Shown here: piece after piece, positions 22,301 through 33,754 of the stretch
Position numbering within the stretch: position 1 is the stretch's first letter
Layout of the letters: every line of letters starts with the position of its first letter
Notes under the pieces: model-generated
Told to the model about the DNA's origin: nothing
The model's database searches: none
The model's input: only the letters and a program-made list of their open reading frames with translations
NCBI GenBank assembly: GCA_035578175.1
Contig: JAQMRL010000022.1
Location: 4,224,001-4,288,000, forward strand
From: Catonia carolina
Taxonomy: Eukaryota; Arthropoda; Insecta; Hemiptera; Achilidae
Reading direction: 5' to 3'
Length of the DNA: 64,000 bases
Made by a program: the position numbers and the translations under genes

Positions 22301-24060
22301 GGTAACTCGGTAAATTAAGAAATAACAATAACAGATGATATAGTAAACAAATACACGGTATTTTAATAAAAACAAATAAATTACAAAATCAACGCAAAAT
22401 CGTTTTCGCAGAGTAGTGATCGAGCGAATCGAAGGAAATTGATACATTGTACCTGTATGCTGCTGATACAAACGCCCTACTAGGAACTGGTACTGAGTAC
22501 TCAGATAAACTACCGGTATATTTTGTATCAGGTACAAATTACCGTTTTTTGAGAAGAGATTATGCACTTAAATAATTTAACAAGGCAATGAGAGATGGCG
22601 GAATATTATCTTTACTTAATATTTGTAGCATAATAGTAAGAAATTTATTTTTAAATCAGTTTTGAAGGTTGTAGGGTAGAAAGGATAGACGAAAAATAAT
22701 TAAAAAACTTTGATTGTAAACAGTGTTTTTGATGTAACTACTTTTGTTGTAGTTGTTATTTAGTATTATAGTACGTGTTTACTGAACGCCGTGTGAGAGT
22801 AGTGTAGTTGATCGTATGAGTGAAACCCACGTTAGGGACTATAACAGAAAAACGTAGCAAAAAATTGCACATGCGCAGGCTCCAAGTACAGAATGGAAAA
22901 GAGTTCTCCCTCTAACTGCCTGATAATGGGAGCAGCTTCAACGATGATTAACAGCTGGTCTGGCTGTAGGAGAATAGTCGGGGGAGAGGAAAAAACAGTA
23001 ATTACAAGCAGAGCAAACCAAATTTTCAAGTATTTTAAAAATTGTAAAACAATTTGAAATGCTACAATATTTATTTTTATTTATTTTATTTAGTAAAATA
23101 TAGCTACATTAAAATTACAATTTTATTACTATACTAAGCAATGTACAATATTTTAAACTAAATATACTTATACGCAAAAATTCTTTACAAAGAGGTCTGT
23201 CCGCGCATAGGAGTATACAGAACAAAAAAATTAAATCACTCAAATACCTATAACTACTATAAAACTACTAAGTTAAATTACTACAGCTAAATAGGTTACA
23301 AAGATTGCGTTAAACAGAATTTAAAAAAAAACATAAAATAAATTATAAATTCAATTACATTTTACATAAAATATCAATATTGCATTTTAATTTTAATAAC
23401 AATAGAAATTTAAAAAAAAAACTTTAAAATTGTGTTTGTATATTTGTAATAGAGAGAAAAAAATATACAAATGTATATTTAAACATATGTAGGCTATGTA
23501 TATATGTATATATATTATATTATTAAACATTATTTTCCTTTGTTTGCACCACTACATAAATATATGATAATGAACAGCCAAAACAAAACAAATTAAATAT
23601 AAAACTCACGTCAGAGTAATACATTTATTCGAGATCTTTTGTCTCTCTCGGAGACATCATCAGGATTTAATAAACACACTAATCACATATAACAAAAAAC
23701 ATTAAAACAATTATGGTCGAAGACCACGTCAATTATTTCGTATATCATAAACCATGCCGCGCGCGGTTTTTCGGCCGAATTCATTAGAAAAATCAGAGCA
23801 AAGAAGAAAACTATAAATATAATACTAGTTAAATTTTACGTTATGAACAGGCATATTGAATTTAGTGATATATCAACGAAGCACAATTAAACAATTAGAA
23901 GGAACAAATACTTCATTTTCTCTGGAAGAAATTTGACAAAATTTAATTTTAATTAAAAACTACGGGTATTGTCTGTTAATAGTTTTAAACGGGGAATGTA
24001 CCACTGGGTACCTCTTCTCCTTAAAGTGAAATTCCCCACCGTCATTTAAATATTATACCG
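19366..24060. other. Long A+T-rich stretch without recognised genes
   Basis: No coding content recognised. Noted: a TATAGTATAGAGTTA-like irregular tandem near 20815-20930; a CCCCCCTCCCCCC run near 20558-20570; GATAACTTGGCGAATGTGTG... GAAAACGGCTCTAACA near 22161-22225, which resembles the ends of widespread arthropod DNA elements but could not be bounded; and GATGATGTCTCCGAGAG (minus, near 23640-23670), reminiscent of Penelope or other retroelement 3' ends, too short to assign. Confidence 0.4.
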
Positions 24061-24067
24061 GTTGTCC

Positions 24068-25537
24068 CACGGAATTTGAACCATAGGGAAATAGCATTGA
24101 TTTTCATTAATTTGTTAATATTTTCTTCCCACGAATAAATGAAGACTTGTTATAATCAGGAATCATTAGAAAATGTTTAAACCTTTAAGAAATATACATT
24201 TTAAGTTGTATTTTAGCCTATAATACAGAAATAAATAAATTTATAACTGTTTTATATTAAAGTATAGTAAATTTTATCAATTTGTCGAACTGTATGTTTG
24301 AAGTAATGGTTATGTTCTGGTATGGAGATGTTAAGGTAGGTGGATCAAATCCATCTGCGGTAAAAAAAAATTTATTGTGAAACAAATATTGGAAATATAA
24401 AAAAAATACTTTTTTACTTTTTAATTTTAATAAATAGAACGAAAAAGGCACTCCAGGACAGGTTCAAACAGTTGTACAGACTTCTTTCACGCAAATCCAA
24501 GTTACCAACTACATCCAAATTAACCATTTACAACTCCTACCTTCGACCAATATGGAGCTATGCCAGTCAGCCTTACTGCCGTGTAAAACCATCGGTATTA
24601 GCAAAATTCAGCGTTTCCAATTTACGGAGGATAGTTAACGCCCCCTATTATGTAACCAATAAAACGCTCAGACCTAAACGTACCCTACATAAATGACGTT
24701 TTCTTAAAACTATATAAAAAATTGAGGAAGAAGCTCGTGAACCACCTTAACTCATTGATCTCAAATCTGGCTACGCAGACTCTCCAAAATAATCCAATAA
24801 GACGTCTAAAACGTCGATGGAGCCTAATAAATTAACGTAGTACTGTAATCGACTATTCATTACAGTGATCTAAATGCTGCACTTAATGCTACACTTATCT
24901 ATTCACGTCGGAGTTCTGTCACTGGACTGTGTCTCCACTCACGTTTATTTACCATGTTAATTTTTCCAAATTTTGTGTTATCACATTCACTGGTTGTTTC
25001 CAACAGATTCTGAAATAGAAATAAAAAAAAATTAACAATTTCTTTTATTATCTTAAATTATTTACGTAAATTTTTTTTTTGAAGCAAATTCAGTATCATT
25101 TTAAATACCTAATATATTTCCTTCAGCAAAATTTAATTTTCAGAGACAGCTGATTGTTGCAATCATTTTAGATGATAAAACAAATTGTCAAAATTAAAAA
25201 AAAAAGATGTTTCAAAATATTCCAATATTTTTTTAACAATAAAAGGTTTTTACCGCTAATAGATTCGACGATAATAGATTCGAACGTTACTATTACTCCA
25301 AACATACAATGTAAAGTTTACAATACTTAAATGAAAACTGTTCAATGGTAAACGGTTATGTATTTCTGTATTTTAGGCTAAAATACAGCTTAAAATGTAT
25401 CAAAATATATATTTTTAAAAAATCTAAACTAGTATTAATGATTCCTGACTTATAATAAGTCTTCATTTATTCATGGGAAGAAAATATTAACAAACTAATG
25501 AAAATCAATGCTATTTCCCTATGGTTCAAATTCCGTG
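24068..25537. mobile_element. 1.47-kb element with ~170-bp terminal inverted repeats
   Basis: 24068-24233 and 25361-25537 are inverted copies: CACGGAATTTGAACCATAGG at the left edge, CCTATGGTTCAAATTCCGTG at the right edge, with matching inner sequence through TGAAGACTT, GGAATCATTA and GTATTTTAGCCTA. Divergence of roughly 15% by eye indicates age. The interior holds a jockey-type LINE fragment and no transposase. This is a foldback-type or long-TIR non-autonomous DNA element, or an inverted duplication; no convincing target duplication was found. Confidence 0.65.
24434..24985 (+). pseudogene. Jockey-type LINE fragment inside the long-TIR element
   Basis: Open for about 74 codons from 24472, with QLYRLLSRKSKLPTTSKLTI, YNSYLRPIWSYASQPYC and NLRRIVNAPYYVTNKTLR. 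This is the classic post-RT region of jockey-like ORF2. A frameshift follows, then a decayed tail with NNPIRRLKRRWSLIN near 24790-24835. It lies between the inverted repeats, so it was captured by, or inserted into, that element. Confidence 0.7.
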
Positions 25538-25539
25538 AT

Positions 25540-27790
25540 ACCACGGAAGTTGTACGGCAGTTGTACAGTACCGTAATAAAACTTTAAGGCAAAAAAAGAA
25601 ACGTTATTTTTCAAAATTTAAATTCATTATATATTTATTTAAATTTCCAAAAAACAATAATGTTAAATAAAGAATTCGTTTGTTGACTAAAATTTTATCT
25701 TTCTTTACTAATGTTGTGTCTGCCGGAAATAAACCTTTATCATATTCATTTAGTTAGACCATCAGAACCTACATACCTGAGAGAGACGTAATTAGGCAAT
25801 GAATAAATAAAGACCGCTACAAAACATGCTAATGAAAGGAAATTATTTACCCATATTATTTAAATAAATTTGAAAATTCATAAAATATTAACTAAAAACA
25901 ATTAATTTACCACCACTAGAATAATGAATAACGTAAGCCTGGATTAAAAAATTTGATTATATAAATGAAATAATTTTGTTGTGTAACAAAATCCATTACC
26001 AAAGTTATGTATTTAAAAAAGCATTTAATAATAATATTTATTACACCGTGTAATAAAACATAAATTTCACACTATAATCAAATCAGTGGTTTTAAAAGTT
26101 TGTTAATATAACAAGGTATATAAATAACAATATGATATAAATAAACTTAAATAAACATAATATAAATAAATAAACAAACATAAATATAACATAAACTTAA
26201 GAAGAAAGCGAGATAGATATTTCAGCAGTTATTATGTAAAAATTGTAAAGTTATGTGAAAGTATTAAAAATTCATGAGCCAAATTGTTTATAATACATTT
26301 CTTAGAAAAATTATTAATGAAATATGTATTATTCTGTGAACCTAAAACTTGAAAATGGTGGAATTTAAAACCGTCATATTTTATAATGTTATAATAAAAT
26401 GCGTGTTTGTTTTAATATTAAGATTTGTTCGTTCGTTTTGAAAATTGTGATATTCAGAGGGTTGTATAAGTTGCTACAGACTATAAAATTTAAGACTTAT
26501 ATATTGAATCGCCTCAATCTTTAGTACGTGATGTAAAGACGAGAAACGCGATGAAAGCACCCACTGTTCCCAGTTTTTGTCATGAAAGATTGTGTGACTA
26601 AAGCTCGGCAAACATTATTCGTTGTCGTTTTTGGAAATTGACTTTTTATTCGGGACTAAATTTAGCCATGATATAACTGTTGTAAAGTATAATGGAGCAT
26701 AAAAATGAGTTATTTTTATGTAAGTGTATACTCCGAACAATATTGAAATTGTTTATACATACATATTTTCAAAAGTTTTCTAGATGGGAAAACGTTATAA
26801 ATTTTAACACTGTTTGTATTCTGTAAACTTAATTAAAAATCATATTACGAAATATTTTTCCCGTATTTTATTCTACATTATATTTGTGTGTACAGTATTA
26901 TCTTTTCAAACTTCCTTTGCGATGGAATGATAAAATAAACTGAAAATACAGCCATAATATTCTACAGAATAAAATACACCGGATATTTTCGTTTTCACGG
27001 TACTCATCAGACCGTGCTCTAACAAAAAAAAAAAAAAAAACTCGAAGCGTTAATAGGCCTACACCAATTACGAATATCGACGACTTGATTTTTCATTTCA
27101 AGAAAAATGTTTCTTCTACAGTCATTTATTTATTTTATTATCTTCCACATTGTTACCTTGATTGGGCCCAACCATTCTGCAAATAAAATAATTTCGAAAA
27201 ATAAATTAACCTTCAATAGATTTTATTATTAACAAAATAAATTTCTTCATTAAAGACGGAGTCTCCCTTAAAAAAATGTTACTCTAAAAAATAAATTCGT
27301 GATTGTTGTAAAAACTCAATTTTAAAAGATATATTATTTTTATTTATTTATTTTTATCACTACTGTAAAAATCTACAGCGTGTTCACTATGCAACAATAA
27401 ATAAATACAATAATTAATTCATTAATAGTTAATAAATTTTTCTTGAATGGAGGATTCGCCCGTTAATTCATCTCCTCTGGTTGTTTATGTTATCAAATTC
27501 GTTTGCGCATTTTCAGAAATCTTCAAAAGTCTGTTAACTTGTTTTCGTCCCAGTCTTTTGAGTGTTACTGTTATCTAGGAGTTTTACTACCAAAACGTTA
27601 AGATGATTTTCTAATTTCGTGTGATATGTTATGTTGAATTTTAGCATATAAATTATTTTTTTTTATTGTTAGGATGTTACATTTTTGTGTATTATTTTGT
27701 TACAGGTGTATAATGGTAAATGTGTTAGAAACACCAAATAATATAATTAATTTTATGACAAAGGCTGCAACATGTCAAAATTAAAAATTA
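25540..27790. other. No gene seen: A+T-rich sequence
   Basis: Very A+T-rich, dense stops. TAGGCCTA at 27054-27061 and an A17 run just upstream. Nothing coding recognised. Confidence 0.45.
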
Positions 27791-27792
27791 AC

Positions 27793-27930
27793 GGGCTATG
27801 CGAAGGTCCTGGGTTTGATTCCCGGCCAGGGTCTGGACATTTTCACGTGTCAAATCCTAATGTTACTTAATCCACCGTAGTCGCTAATGACCAAGCAGCT
27901 GATGCGACTTTAAATAAATAAATGAAAACA
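27793..27930 (+). repeat. tRNA-derived SINE, head truncated
   Basis: GGTCCTGGGTTTGATTCCCG (B-box region with paired flanks) is followed by a body containing TAGTCGCTAATGACCAAGCA and the tail AGCTGATGCGACTTTAAATA then (AAAT)n. The tail matches the SINE at 7353-7519. The A-box half is missing. Confidence 0.65.
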
Positions 27931-28107
27931 AAATTAGCGGCGACAACTATCGCCGATAATATCTTTATTTCTTTTAATTTCTTAATTAGCTGGCAAAAAT
28001 CTCTAAGTAAGTTGTTATCTCCATCAAATTTTTTTTCTAATGTTCAAAAATTTACTTATAGTTAAAAAATTAGATTGTTAATAATATTCATTTAAGTTAA
28101 AAAAAAT

Positions 28108-28878
28108 CTGGTGTGAAACACTCACACAACTTTCTCTTGCCAATGCAAATCATTAATAATAAACCTAACATTATTAATAAAATATTAGAAATAAACAAAA
28201 ACTATCCTCAAAAACATAACCTTATTTTAATCATGAGTGAATGACGCAAAATGAAAATGGAACTCAATTTGGCTTAAAAAAAATCGAAAAATCACACTTT
28301 CACGCTAAACTAGGCTCTGTAGAGAAAAATGCTAAAAATAAAAGTTGTAGATCTCTTAATTTTCTATAAATTTTATTATATACACTTTTGTCGTAAAGTG
28401 CATACCAAGGCCGAAATCTTAAAAAAATCAATTTTTCACACGTTTTCGTGAGAAAAAACAGAAAATCGCTAATTACCGCTAAACTTAGCGTTATACAAAA
28501 AAATGCTTGAAATAAAAGTTGTAGGTTTTTAAATTCTCTACAACTTTTATTACATACATTTTTTCTCTAAAATTAATATTAAAGCCGTAATCTTAAAAAA
28601 ACACTTTTTTTACGTAAAAACACCCTCGCCAAGAATTTCAGCAAACATGGCGCCTACTCTATCTTGTAGAGAATAAAAAATTGAGTAAACCAGGCGATTT
28701 TTAAAAAAATCGTAGGACCAGTTTTGAGAAAATCGCAAAAAAGTGAAAAATTTTACGAATAAACTACTACTTTCGGTTGACCGATTTTGATGAAAATGTT
28801 CGTGTCGCGTCCGGTAGTGGTATGTAACTTAAGTTTCAAGTTTCAAGTTCGTACGATGTCCCGTTCTTGAGATATTTT

Positions 28879-28944
<66 letters not shown>

Positions 28945-29088
28945 ATACACACAGACCAATCGCTAAAAACATGTTTTTTGGGTTCAGGGGTTCTGAAAAC
29001 GTATAGATCCGGTGAAAACTCGATTTCTAAAAATCGACATGAAAACAATACTTTCCTTCCTATATATTCATATAGGCAAGAGAAAGTA
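28108..29088 (+). mobile_element. Helentron-like non-autonomous element, copy 3 (longest)
   Basis: Cleanest copy, about 980 bp. The 5' end CTGGTGTGAAACACTCACAC forms a perfect 6-bp hairpin (GTGTGA-AACAC-TCACAC). Then ACTTTCTCTTGCC, a body with two TTGTAGRTYTTTAAATT-type blocks about 170 bp apart, GGTTGACCGATTTTGATGAA, a 59-bp (AC)n core, GGGTTCAGGGG, CCTATATATTCATATAGG, and finally GGCAAGAGAAAGT, the exact reverse complement of the 5' subterminal motif. No coding capacity. The large CA run makes false His/Thr and Cys/Val frames. Confidence 0.7.
28881..28939 (+). repeat. (AC)n microsatellite core of Helentron-like copy 3
   Basis: 59 bp of uninterrupted AC repeat, followed by an interrupted GACACATACACACAG. 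Confidence 0.95.
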
Positions 29089-29089
29089 A

Positions 29090-30525
29090 AAAGGAAACCA
29101 ATGTCATAGCAAATCAATTTTCTTTGAAAAGATATAGGATTTTAACTAAAGGTATAAATATCTGTTTCAAGCATTCAAACGTATTACCATTTTTTTTTAA
29201 AGTTATAAGTTTTGAACTACTCAACTGATTTTTAAGATAAGTTTATTTTAAGTACTCCAAATTTAATCTTTAGGGTTCACTGTATGAAAAAGGTATTTCT
29301 GTGTTTTGGGCGTTTTTAAAAATTATTTTGATGATCAAAATTTTGCTACTGTTGGAGCTTAATATTAAAATAATGAATTATTTACTGGGAATTTTTAATA
29401 TATTTTTAAAGGAATACGGCAACCAAATACAGCACTCTAGAAAAAGATCTTTCCTCAGTTTGACAGCAATTTAATGCAAATTGGCTGAAGTACATCCGAG
29501 TTAATGATTTCTGAAATTATAACGAAACAATTTTAATAAAGCTGCTTTTCAACTACCGCCTTGATTCTAGAAGTTGAAAGTAAAACAAAGAAATAATTTT
29601 TATTCACGATTTAATAAAAAAAAATACTGAATTTCTAACACACAAACTTTTGTCACTGATTTAAAGAGCAAAAAAAGGTTTTATTAATGGTAGACTCGCT
29701 CTTAGCTTGTATTATGTATATCAAAATAATAAAGGAAAGTAAAAAGAAACTACCTACGGTTTTTCATAGCAAATAACTCAATCACATAATATCAACAGGT
29801 TTAATCCCTGTTCACTCCTCACCTACCGAAATTAACCTAAAAAGCCGAAAATGTAATGGATAAGCGATTTTTTGCTAATTAAACTTAAGGGGTGCTGCTG
29901 GGATACTTTCTAACACAATTAATATCAGCCATTTAATGGAACTGGTGTGCCCTATTCCTAGTTATATTAATTTAGGTAAACATATCTTTTATAGTTTGAG
30001 ATAATTCCTTAAATATTTTTTAATCTAAACTATCATATTTATTATGTCTATCTTTGAAGTTTTTCTTTTTAGAATTTTTACTGAACAGATTTTAAGAATT
30101 TTTAAAATAGGAACTAATAAAAATAATAGGAATAGGTCTGCCGAGTTAAAGAAAAATTGTTTTTTTTAAAAGAACAAACATTAAATTAAATTTCTACATC
30201 AGCAGTTTAAAAAAGATACGTTAGAAGCTAACCCTTTAATCATATACTCTGACAATTTGAAATGGAAGTCTTAAATAGTAACCGCGATAGTAGCTTAAGT
30301 AAAGCTGAAAAATAAAAGTTTTTGGAAAACGAACGCTAAAGTTTAGATCAAAGGTTTTGTTCAAAAGAACAATATCGCACACGGCTAAACAATAAAATTT
30401 CAGTTATATTTTATCATTACAAAGCATAGAATCAGGTCAACCAATATGTGTAAAAGAACTATAAACTTTTTTTTGAAAGAGTAACCGTATACTTGATTGA
30501 CCAATAATTGTGAAACATACAGAAA
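29090..30525. other. No gene seen: A+T-rich sequence between two Helentron-like copies
   Basis: Nothing coding or repetitive recognised. Confidence 0.45.
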
Positions 30526-30528
30526 AAT

Positions 30529-31384
30529 CTGGTGTAAAACACTCACACAACTATCTCTTGCCAATGCAAAAATGAACAATACAACCTAACACTAGTAATA
30601 AAACATTAAAAACAAACAAAAAACTAACCTCAAAAATATAACCTTATTTTAATCATGAGTGAATGATGCTCTGTAAAGAAAAATGCTTAAAATAAAAGTT
30701 GTAGATCTTTTGATTCCCTGTAAACTTGATTATACACTTTTGTCGTAAAACGTATTCTAAGGCTGAAATCTTAAAAAACTTTTTTTACAGAGTTTCATGA
30801 AAAAACCAGAAAATTACTAATTACCGCTAAACTAAGCGTTATACAAAAAATATTTGAAATAAAAGTTGTAGGTTTTAAAATGTTCTACAGCTTTTATTAT
30901 GTACACTTTTGTGCTATAATGTATATTACAGCCGCAATCGTAAAAAAACATTTTTTCCTACGAGAGCACAGCCTCCCCTAGAATTTCAGCAGACATGGTG
31001 CCTACCCTATCTTGTAGAGCAAAAAATGTAGTAAATGAGGTGTGACTTTAAAAAAAAAGTCGTAGGAGCCGTTTTTGAGAAAATTGTAAAAAAGTGAAAA
31101 GTTACACGAGTAAACTAGTACGTTCGGTTGACCGATTTTGATGAAAATGTTTGTGTCGGGTCCTCTAATAGTACGTTACTTATGTTTCAAGTTTCAACTT
31201 ATTACAATGTTCCGTTCTTGAGATATTTTGTTCACACACAGACACACAGACAAATCGCTATAAACATGTATTTTGGGTTCAGGGGATCTGGAAACATATA
31301 TATCCTGTGAAAACTTGATTTCGAAAAATTGGCATGAAAACAGTTCATTCCTTCCCTTATATTCATATAGGTAAGAGAAAGTAA
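30529..31384 (+). mobile_element. Helentron-like non-autonomous element, copy 4
   Basis: Starts CTGGTGTAAAACACTCACAC, carries a damaged 5' subterminal motif AACTATCTCTTGCC, the shared body, only a short CA-type core (CACACACAGACACACAGAC), TCAGGGGATCTGGAAAC, and the 3' end GGTAAGAGAAAGT. The near loss of the CA run while body and ends are kept shows that core length varies greatly between copies. Confidence 0.65.
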
Positions 31385-32095
31385 AGAATAAGCTTATAAA
31401 ATATAAAATTTAAGAAGCACGTTACACCTTAGGAAAAATTATCATTATTCTTAGGATTGACGCATTTTCATAATATTAACACCATTTTATAGAGAGAATT
31501 TCACAATGTTAGTGCCTAATAATTATATTTTTTGTTTCTTGGTACACCGATGTCCATCAAATGAACATTATTGACATGATAATTTTTGGTCCTGTAGTAA
31601 TGTTACAAATTTGTAGTTGAGAAAAATTAAAAGATTTGAATTAAACAGTTCTACATTGTAACTGGTTTAACGTATGTATGGTTTTAGTTAATTTAAATTT
31701 ACGAAGTGGGCTAATAATAAATTGAATAGTTTTGTGACGTTAAACGAGTGAATTTTATTCTATGTAAATATTCCAAAAGTTGAAGACTGTTATTTAAATG
31801 GATGAGAAAAAGAAAATATTCAAGGAAGTTTTCCACAGGGAATGATGGCAGAGATTACGTAGGGGGTGTAACAACATTGTAAGCTAAAGATTCCCTTTGG
31901 AAAAAGTACCAGGAAAAACAGAAGTTACAGAATCGGTATTTCATATCTGCGAGTATTTTTACGTTTGTTTATTTTTCATATATTAAAGGTATTAATTGGG
32001 TTTCTAATTTGTTGAGGTTAGGTTTCCAGAATTAAAAGGTTACTTTAATTATAACATTTAATTAATTTTAATACAGTATAATTTTATTAAACTTT
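31385..32095. other. No gene seen
   Basis: A+T-rich; nothing recognised. Confidence 0.45.
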
Positions 32096-32099
32096 GAGT

Positions 32100-32252
32100 T
32101 TACATTAATGAGTTAGACGCGGTCTTGGGTTCGAATCCCACTCGGGCATGGCATTTTTTCATACGTTACAAAAATTCATTTCATCCTTCACCGTCTTCAT
32201 TAGCAGCAATTTGCAAAACAGTCAGACGTTAAACCAAAAAAAAAAAAATAAT
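32100..32252 (+). repeat. tRNA-derived SINE family S2, with poly(A) tail
   Basis: GGTCTTGGGTTCGAATCCCA contains an exact B box (GGTTCGAATCC). It is followed by the S2 body CATTTCATCCTTCACCGTCT, AGCAGCAATTTGCAAAACAG and CAGACGTTAAACC, then A13. The body is shared with the inverted fragment at 33316-33400. The A-box part is truncated. Confidence 0.7.
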
Positions 32253-32589
32253 GAGTTAGAATGCCAGTATGTAGTGCTTAAATTTGTCCTCCTTCTTTAA
32301 TGATTTATCTATGACTGTAGAAATGGTACAAGTAAATTGGGTGATGACAATTGTGTTGAAATGATATGATAGCCATTAGAAACTAAGATGCCTATGTTTA
32401 TTTTTTATTTGGGAAACATCATAGATAATAAAGGGTTCATAAGCGTGTCAATTTAGGATAGAGTACAGTATGAAAATGGGCGTATCATTCAAACTGTAGG
32501 CTTCTAAGAAACAAGGTACAAGGTCGCAGTACAAGTATGAAATCACATTAGACGTTCATGGGCACCTATGTAGGTGAAACAGGAACACC

Positions 32590-32715
32590 ACAAAATTGGA
32601 AAAGGAAACACTGAAAAAATTTGAAAGGAAAGTTAAACAGCGTGTTTATGGACCAGTTAAGGAGAATGTTAGACGGCGAATAAGACATACTACGTGAACC
32701 TCTGCGGGAAAATCC
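32590..32715 (+). pseudogene. Short LINE C-terminal fragment
   Basis: Translation LEKETLKKFERKVKQRVYGP then VKENVRRRIRHTT follows the LERKVLRRIYGP....WRIR.N block of RTE-like LINE proteins. Only about 40 codons, no flanking match. Confidence 0.5.
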
Positions 32716-32719
32716 GCAC

Positions 32720-33310
32720 AAAAATGTAAATTTGTGTTTATAGAACGTCTCCTGCCTCTTGGTCTTCCCCCTAATGGATGACTACTCATTATTTTCCCGA
32801 TGAATGGCAATAGTTTTTAAAAAGAATCGAAAAATATAATAGCTCTGAAAAGAGCTGTTAAAAACTAAAGCAAAATATAGCAGAACCACTGTACACTACT
32901 CAAAGTAACAACAACCACATTGGAAGGTTCAAAGCGATGTATCACTGCCAATGTTCGTTGAAGTTGAAGTTCATTGAACTTGCTCCCTCCGACCTGAAAT
33001 GTCTGTGCGAGATGTGAGAGGGATAGATAGAGAAAGAGAGAGATACATGCGTAGGTAGTACTGCATTCGTTACACAGACGCATCGCTTACCTTAATCTCG
33101 TTCTTATTAACCTCACGTATTATTATCTTTAATCTTTATTTTAGACCTCCTATTTTACGGTCATAAATTAAAATATATGATTTTGGTTAGTTTTCTGCAA
33201 ATCTATTCAAACAGACTATTCATTTGAGCCCACTTCGGAGAAAATCGGTAAAAGTGGTTAAAATCGTGTTGAAAAAAACCTGCTCGCTATTAATATATAG
33301 ATTCTCAAAA
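32720..33310. other. No gene seen
   Basis: No supported feature. A minus-strand frame of 72 codons at 32865-33083 has no recognisable content. Confidence 0.4.
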
Positions 33311-33315
33311 TAGAA

Positions 33316-33400
33316 GATTTTTTTTGGTTTAACGTCTGACTGTTCTGCAATTACTGCTAATGCAGACGGTGAAGGATGAAATGATTTTATATCTCGAAAT
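33316..33400 (-). repeat. SINE S2 3' fragment
   Basis: On the minus strand: CATTTCATCCTTCACCGTCTG, AGCAGTAATTGCAGAACAG, CAGACGTTAAACC, then an A-rich tail. Same body as 32155-32252. Confidence 0.65.
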
Positions 33401-33424
33401 AGACGAGATATTAGAACAGGATTA

Positions 33425-33530
33425 GTATAGTGGCTGACCTGTTGGAGTAGTGGTTAGTGTAACTGGCTTCTACGCCGGGGTTCCGACTTCGATTCCAGGT
33501 CAGGTTTGGCATTTTCTCATCACTTATAGA
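33425..33530 (+). repeat. tRNA-derived SINE S2 head
   Basis: GGAGTAGTGGTTAGTGTAAC (A-box region) and CCGACTTCGATTCCAGGTC (B-box region) are about 35 bp apart, as in tRNA. TGACCTG and CAGGTCA at the edges can pair as an acceptor-like stem. The T-arm does not pair, and the sequence continues into GTTTGGCATTTTCTCAT, the SINE body. It is therefore a SINE head and not a tRNA gene. It lies just beside an inverted S2 tail. Confidence 0.6.
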
Positions 33531-33639
33531 ATAATTAGATGGCATGGTGACATAACTGAGGAACTTCGAAGTATGGGGACGAGGGGATACGTGGGGATGA
33601 CGTTGAGGCCAAGAAATATATCAGGCTGTAGTACTGGAG

Positions 33640-33752
33640 AACAATAAGGAAAAATAAGGAGAACAATAATGATGAAAAATAAGGAGGAAAAGAAGGAGGA
33701 GGAAGAGGAGAAGAAAAGGAGGAGGAGAAGGAAGAGGAGGAGAAGGAGTAAA
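33640..33752 (+). repeat. Polypurine GGA/GAA tract
   Basis: About 110 bp almost purely A and G on the plus strand (AGGAGGAAGAGGAGAAGAAA and so on). The false Ser/Phe/Leu-rich frames on the minus strand here are products of this low complexity. Confidence 0.9.
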
Positions 33753-33754
33753 AC

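Noticed and set aside
28836..29117. Frames rich in Cys/Val or His/Thr on both strands
   Set aside because: Direct translation of the (AC)n microsatellite inside a Helentron-like element.
32120..32140. tRNA gene, because of a perfect GGTTCGAATCC
   Set aside because: No A box, D-arm or anticodon arm upstream; a SINE body and poly(A) tail follow.
33425..33500. tRNA gene
   Set aside because: A and B boxes and an acceptor-like pairing are present, but the T-arm does not fold and the sequence continues into a SINE body.
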